A program made the position numbers and the translations under genes. Below the pieces are notes generated by a model. The model ran no database searches. It worked only from the letters and a program-made list of their open reading frames with translations, and was not told the DNA's origin. A stretch of DNA of 44,106 nucleotides, from the NCBI GenBank assembly GCA_019635285.1, contig JAHBZS010000041.1, positions 1-44,106 on the forward strand, read 5' to 3'. The DNA is from Rubrivivax sp. (GTDB taxonomy: Bacteria > Pseudomonadota > Gammaproteobacteria > Burkholderiales > Burkholderiaceae_C). Positions 42,013 to 44,106 of the stretch are shown here, one piece after another. How positions within the stretch are numbered: the stretch's first letter is position 1; every line of letters starts with the position of its first letter.

Positions 42013-43215
42013 ATGCCGCAGAAGGACTTCGACCTCGTGATCCACGGCGCCACCGGCTTCACCGGCCGGCTGGTGGCCGAATACATGGCGGCGCGCTATC
42101 CGAATGCCGGGCATGCCGAGGGCATCCGCTGGGCGATGGGTGGGCGCAGCGCCGACAAGCTGGCCGCCGTGCGCGACGAGATCGGCGCGCCGGCGGACAC
42201 GCCGCTGGTGGTGACCGACGTGCAATCGCCCGCGTCGCTGCAGCAGCTGATGCAGCGATGCCACCTGGTGCTGAGCACCGTCGGCCCCTACCAGCTGTAC
42301 GGCAACGAGCTGCTGGCCGCCTGCGCCGCCAGCGGCGTGCACTACGTGGACCTGTGCGGCGAGCCGGCGTGGATGCGCCAGATGATCGACGCCCACCACG
42401 CCGCGGCGCAGCAGAGCGGCGCGCGCATCGTCTTTTCCTGCGGCTTCGATTCGATCCCCTTCGACCTGGGCGTGTTCCACCTGCAGCAGGCCTTCCGCCA
42501 GCGTCACGGCCACGCCGCCCCGCGCGTGCGCGGCCGCGTGCGCAAGATGAAAGGCACCTTCTCCGGCGGCACCGCGGCCAGCCTGAAGGCCACGATGGCC
42601 GCCGCGGCCAAAGACCCGCGCGTGCTGGACTGGCTGCGCAACCCCTTCAGCCTGACGCCGGGCTTCGAAGGGCCGAAGCAGCCGTCGGGCAACAAGCCGA
42701 TGGTCGACGACGCGCTGGGCCAGGTGAATGGCGAAGGCATCTGGGTCGCGCCCTTCGTGATGGCCGCCATCAACACCAAGAACGTGCACCGCTCCAACTT
42801 CCTGCTGAACCAGGCCTACGGCGCGGACTTCGTCTACGACGAGATGCTCATCACCGGCCCCGGCGCCAGGGGCGAGCAGATGGCGCAGGCGGTGGCTGGC
42901 GACAAGTCGTTGGGCGGCGACCGCGGCCCGCAGCCCGGCGAAGGCCCGTCCAAAGCCGAGCGCGAAAGCGGCTTCTACGACCTGCTGTTCCTGGGCGAAG
43001 ACGCGCAAGGCCAGCGCCTGCGCGCCAGCGTCAAGGGGGACCGCGACCCCGGCTACGGCTCGACCAGCAAGATGATCGCCGAGAGCGCCGTGTGCCTGCT
43101 GCGCGATGCGGGCGCGCTGCCCGGCGGCATCTGGACCACCGCGCCGGCGATGGGCGACAAACTGATCGCCCGCCTGCAGGCCAACGCAGGCCTGAGCTTC
43201 GCCGTCGAGGGATGA
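42013..43215 (+). CDS. Saccharopine-dehydrogenase-like oxidoreductase (trans-acting enoyl reductase type)
   Basis: The 400-residue protein starts with a Rossmann NAD(P) motif FDLVIHGATGFTGRLVAEYMA and has the family motifs GGRSADKL, VLSTVGPYQLYGNELLAACAASGVHYVDLCGEPAWM and FSCGFDSIPFDLGV. These match the Sacchrp_dh_NADP family. Relatives include mycobacterial trans-acting enoyl reductase involved in lipid synthesis. In this operon it probably reduces or oxidises an acyl-CoA pathway intermediate, but the substrate is unknown. GGAGACA precedes the ATG at 42013. Its stop overlaps the flavin reductase start (ATGA). Confidence 0.9.
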   Translation: MPQKDFDLVIHGATGFTGRLVAEYMAARYPNAGHAEGIRWAMGGRSADKLAAVRDEIGAPADTPLVVTDVQSPASLQQLMQRCHLVLSTVGPYQLYGNELLAACAASGVHYVDLCGEPAWMRQMIDAHHAAAQQSGARIVFSCGFDSIPFDLGVFHLQQAFRQRHGHAAPRVRGRVRKMKGTFSGGTAASLKATMAAAAKDPRVLDWLRNPFSLTPGFEGPKQPSGNKPMVDDALGQVNGEGIWVAPFVMAAINTKNVHRSNFLLNQAYGADFVYDEMLITGPGARGEQMAQAVAGDKSLGGDRGPQPGEGPSKAERESGFYDLLFLGEDAQGQRLRASVKGDRDPGYGSTSKMIAESAVCLLRDAGALPGGIWTTAPAMGDKLIARLQANAGLSFAVEG

Positions 43216-43790
43216 GCGGCCACTTCAGGCCGGTGGCGCTGGCGCATGCCAGCCGCCTGATCAACCATGGCCCGACGGTGCTGGTGACCAGCGCGCATGC
43301 GGGGCGGCGCAACCTCATGGCGGCCGCGTGGTCGATGCCGGTGGAATTCACACCGCCGCGCGTGGCGGTGGTGATCGACAAGCGCACCTGGACCCGCGAG
43401 CTGGTCGCGGCCAGCGGCGCGTTCGCGCTGTGCCTGCCCGGGCCGACGCTGGCTGACCTGAGCTACGCAGTCGGCAGCGAGAGCGGCCGCGACGTCGACA
43501 AGTTCGCGCGCCACGGCATCGTTGCGACCTCCGGCCCGGTGTTGGGCATGCCGGTGCTGGAAGCCGGCTGCGCCGCCTGGCTGGAATGCCGGCTGATCCC
43601 CGAGACACACACCGAGGAGGCCTACGACACCTGCTTCGCCGAAGTCGTGGCCGCAGCCGCGGACGAGCGCATCTTCAGCGGCGGCCGGTGGAGCTTTCGC
43701 GACGACAACATCGAGCTGCAGACGATCCATCATCTCGGTGCGGGTCGTTTCGTGCGGGCTGGTGGCGTGATCGAGGCGCGCAAGCCGTAG
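43212..43790 (+). CDS. Flavin reductase family protein
   Basis: The 192-residue protein has the FMN-binding split-barrel of flavin reductase-like proteins: GPTVLVTSAHAGRRNLMAAAWSMPVEFTPPRVAVVIDKRTWTRELVAASGAFALCLPG, followed by KFARHGIVATSGPVLGMPVLEAGCAAWLECRL. Such proteins supply reduced flavin to monooxygenases or act as FMN-binding reductases. No monooxygenase is in this operon; the HpaB-family gene at 23463 is about 18 kb away. The ATG overlaps the reductase stop. It is the last gene of the operon that begins with the paaX-like gene. Confidence 0.88.
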   Translation: MSGHFRPVALAHASRLINHGPTVLVTSAHAGRRNLMAAAWSMPVEFTPPRVAVVIDKRTWTRELVAASGAFALCLPGPTLADLSYAVGSESGRDVDKFARHGIVATSGPVLGMPVLEAGCAAWLECRLIPETHTEEAYDTCFAEVVAAAADERIFSGGRWSFRDDNIELQTIHHLGAGRFVRAGGVIEARKP

Positions 43791-44106
43791 GGGTCGCCGA
43801 GCCGCGGAATCGAGACGACGGCTGGCGGCGCTTTGCTGCCCCTGGGGCCACTGACTTCTGAGGTCTGCGCGGCCGAGGCTGGTGGGCGAGCGCATCCGCT
43901 CATGTCCCCCGACCGCGCCATGAATGGCGCGCTCTCCTCCTTTACTTCCCGGATGCGCTCGCCCACCAGCCTCGGCTTGGCACCGCCAGATCACTGCCGA
44001 GGCCGCGATGACAACCACCGCCCCCGCGCTGCATTGCCGTTGGCCCAGCGCGGCTGTTTCTGGGCGCTGCGAAGATCCGGCAGGTGCCTGCCGAGGATGA
44101 CGGGCA
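43791..44106. other. 316-base region without a supported gene
   Basis: No frame shows a recognisable protein on either strand; the open frames are those that cross the long inverted repeat. Apart from that repeat (43872-43976) I see only GC-rich sequence with small palindromes. A gene could begin or end beyond the window. Confidence 0.5.
43872..43976. repeat. Perfect 27-bp inverted repeat with a nested hairpin
   Basis: Positions 43872-43898 (beginning GCCGAGGCTGGTGGGCGAGC) are the exact reverse complement of 43950-43976. The 51-base interior contains an 8-bp palindrome, CGCGCCAT-GA-ATGGCGCG (43914-43931). The whole 105-base unit folds as one long stem with an inner hairpin. It lies 81 bases after the flavin reductase stop and could be an interspersed repeat or the terminal structure of a mobile unit. 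It has no T-run of a normal terminator. Confidence 0.85.

Noticed and set aside
43053-44018. A 321-residue minus-strand frame at the right end
   Set aside because: It is antisense to the flavin reductase and crosses the 27-bp inverted repeat. Its composition has no recognisable domain.

Overview
The window is 44.1 kb of very GC-rich DNA with dense, often overlapping genes. The gene content points to a betaproteobacterium of the order Burkholderiales, probably near the Rubrivivax/Leptothrix/Ideonella lineage. This is judged from the queG-tsaE-amiC neighbourhood, the PldA type, a Bug-family remnant, the PaaX and DUF455 proteins and the protein style; there is no rRNA to confirm it. I see no tRNA, rRNA, CRISPR array, intact insertion sequence or prophage.

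Layout. (1) 92-6534: a 2-oxoglutarate/Fe(II) dioxygenase coupled to a PLP serine/threonine dehydratase-type enzyme, a small unknown protein, a core-only cobalamin-independent methionine synthase and a soluble five-PAS hybrid histidine kinase. (2) 6555-12008: an M3 peptidase, a double-hotdog thioesterase, a DUF455 ferritin-like protein and an MlrC-type M81 protein. (3) 12048-15217: a tight cassette of GH108 muramidase, serine lipase/esterase and a TPR-trypsin fusion. I read this as the best candidate for an undescribed lytic or conflict-type system. (4) 15236-17708: a TPP riboswitch controlling thiM-thiE-thiD (thiamine salvage).

(5) 17710-25097: an accessory catabolic island with two TetR regulators. 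One is divergent from an MhpC/BphD-like C-C hydrolase and an FAD aromatic hydroxylase. The other is coupled to an isochorismatase-like hydrolase and divergent from an HpaB-family protein, with a clear palindromic operator lying on a good sigma-70 promoter. An unrelated methyltransferase sits between them. (6) 25232-29537, all minus strand: an ICMT-like methyltransferase, a condensation-like acyltransferase and a lipoprotein alpha/beta hydrolase form an overlapping operon. It is followed by an internally deleted Bug protein remnant that abuts xerD, whose start codon is hard to find.

(7) 29607-37639: mostly conserved genes, namely an AEC transporter, queG, tsaE, amiC, a flavodoxin, pldA, an HSL-type esterase, a DedA protein and tag. 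A 147-bp palindromic repeat flanked by 15-bp direct repeats follows the AEC gene. (8) 37661-43790: a crotonase divergent from a paaX-like regulator that overlaps an AidB-like acyl-CoA dehydrogenase, then a thioesterase, a saccharopine-dehydrogenase-like reductase and a flavin reductase. This looks like an acyl-CoA catabolic operon under PaaX-type control with a leaderless promoter. (9) 43791-44106 holds no convincing gene but contains a perfect 27-bp inverted repeat.
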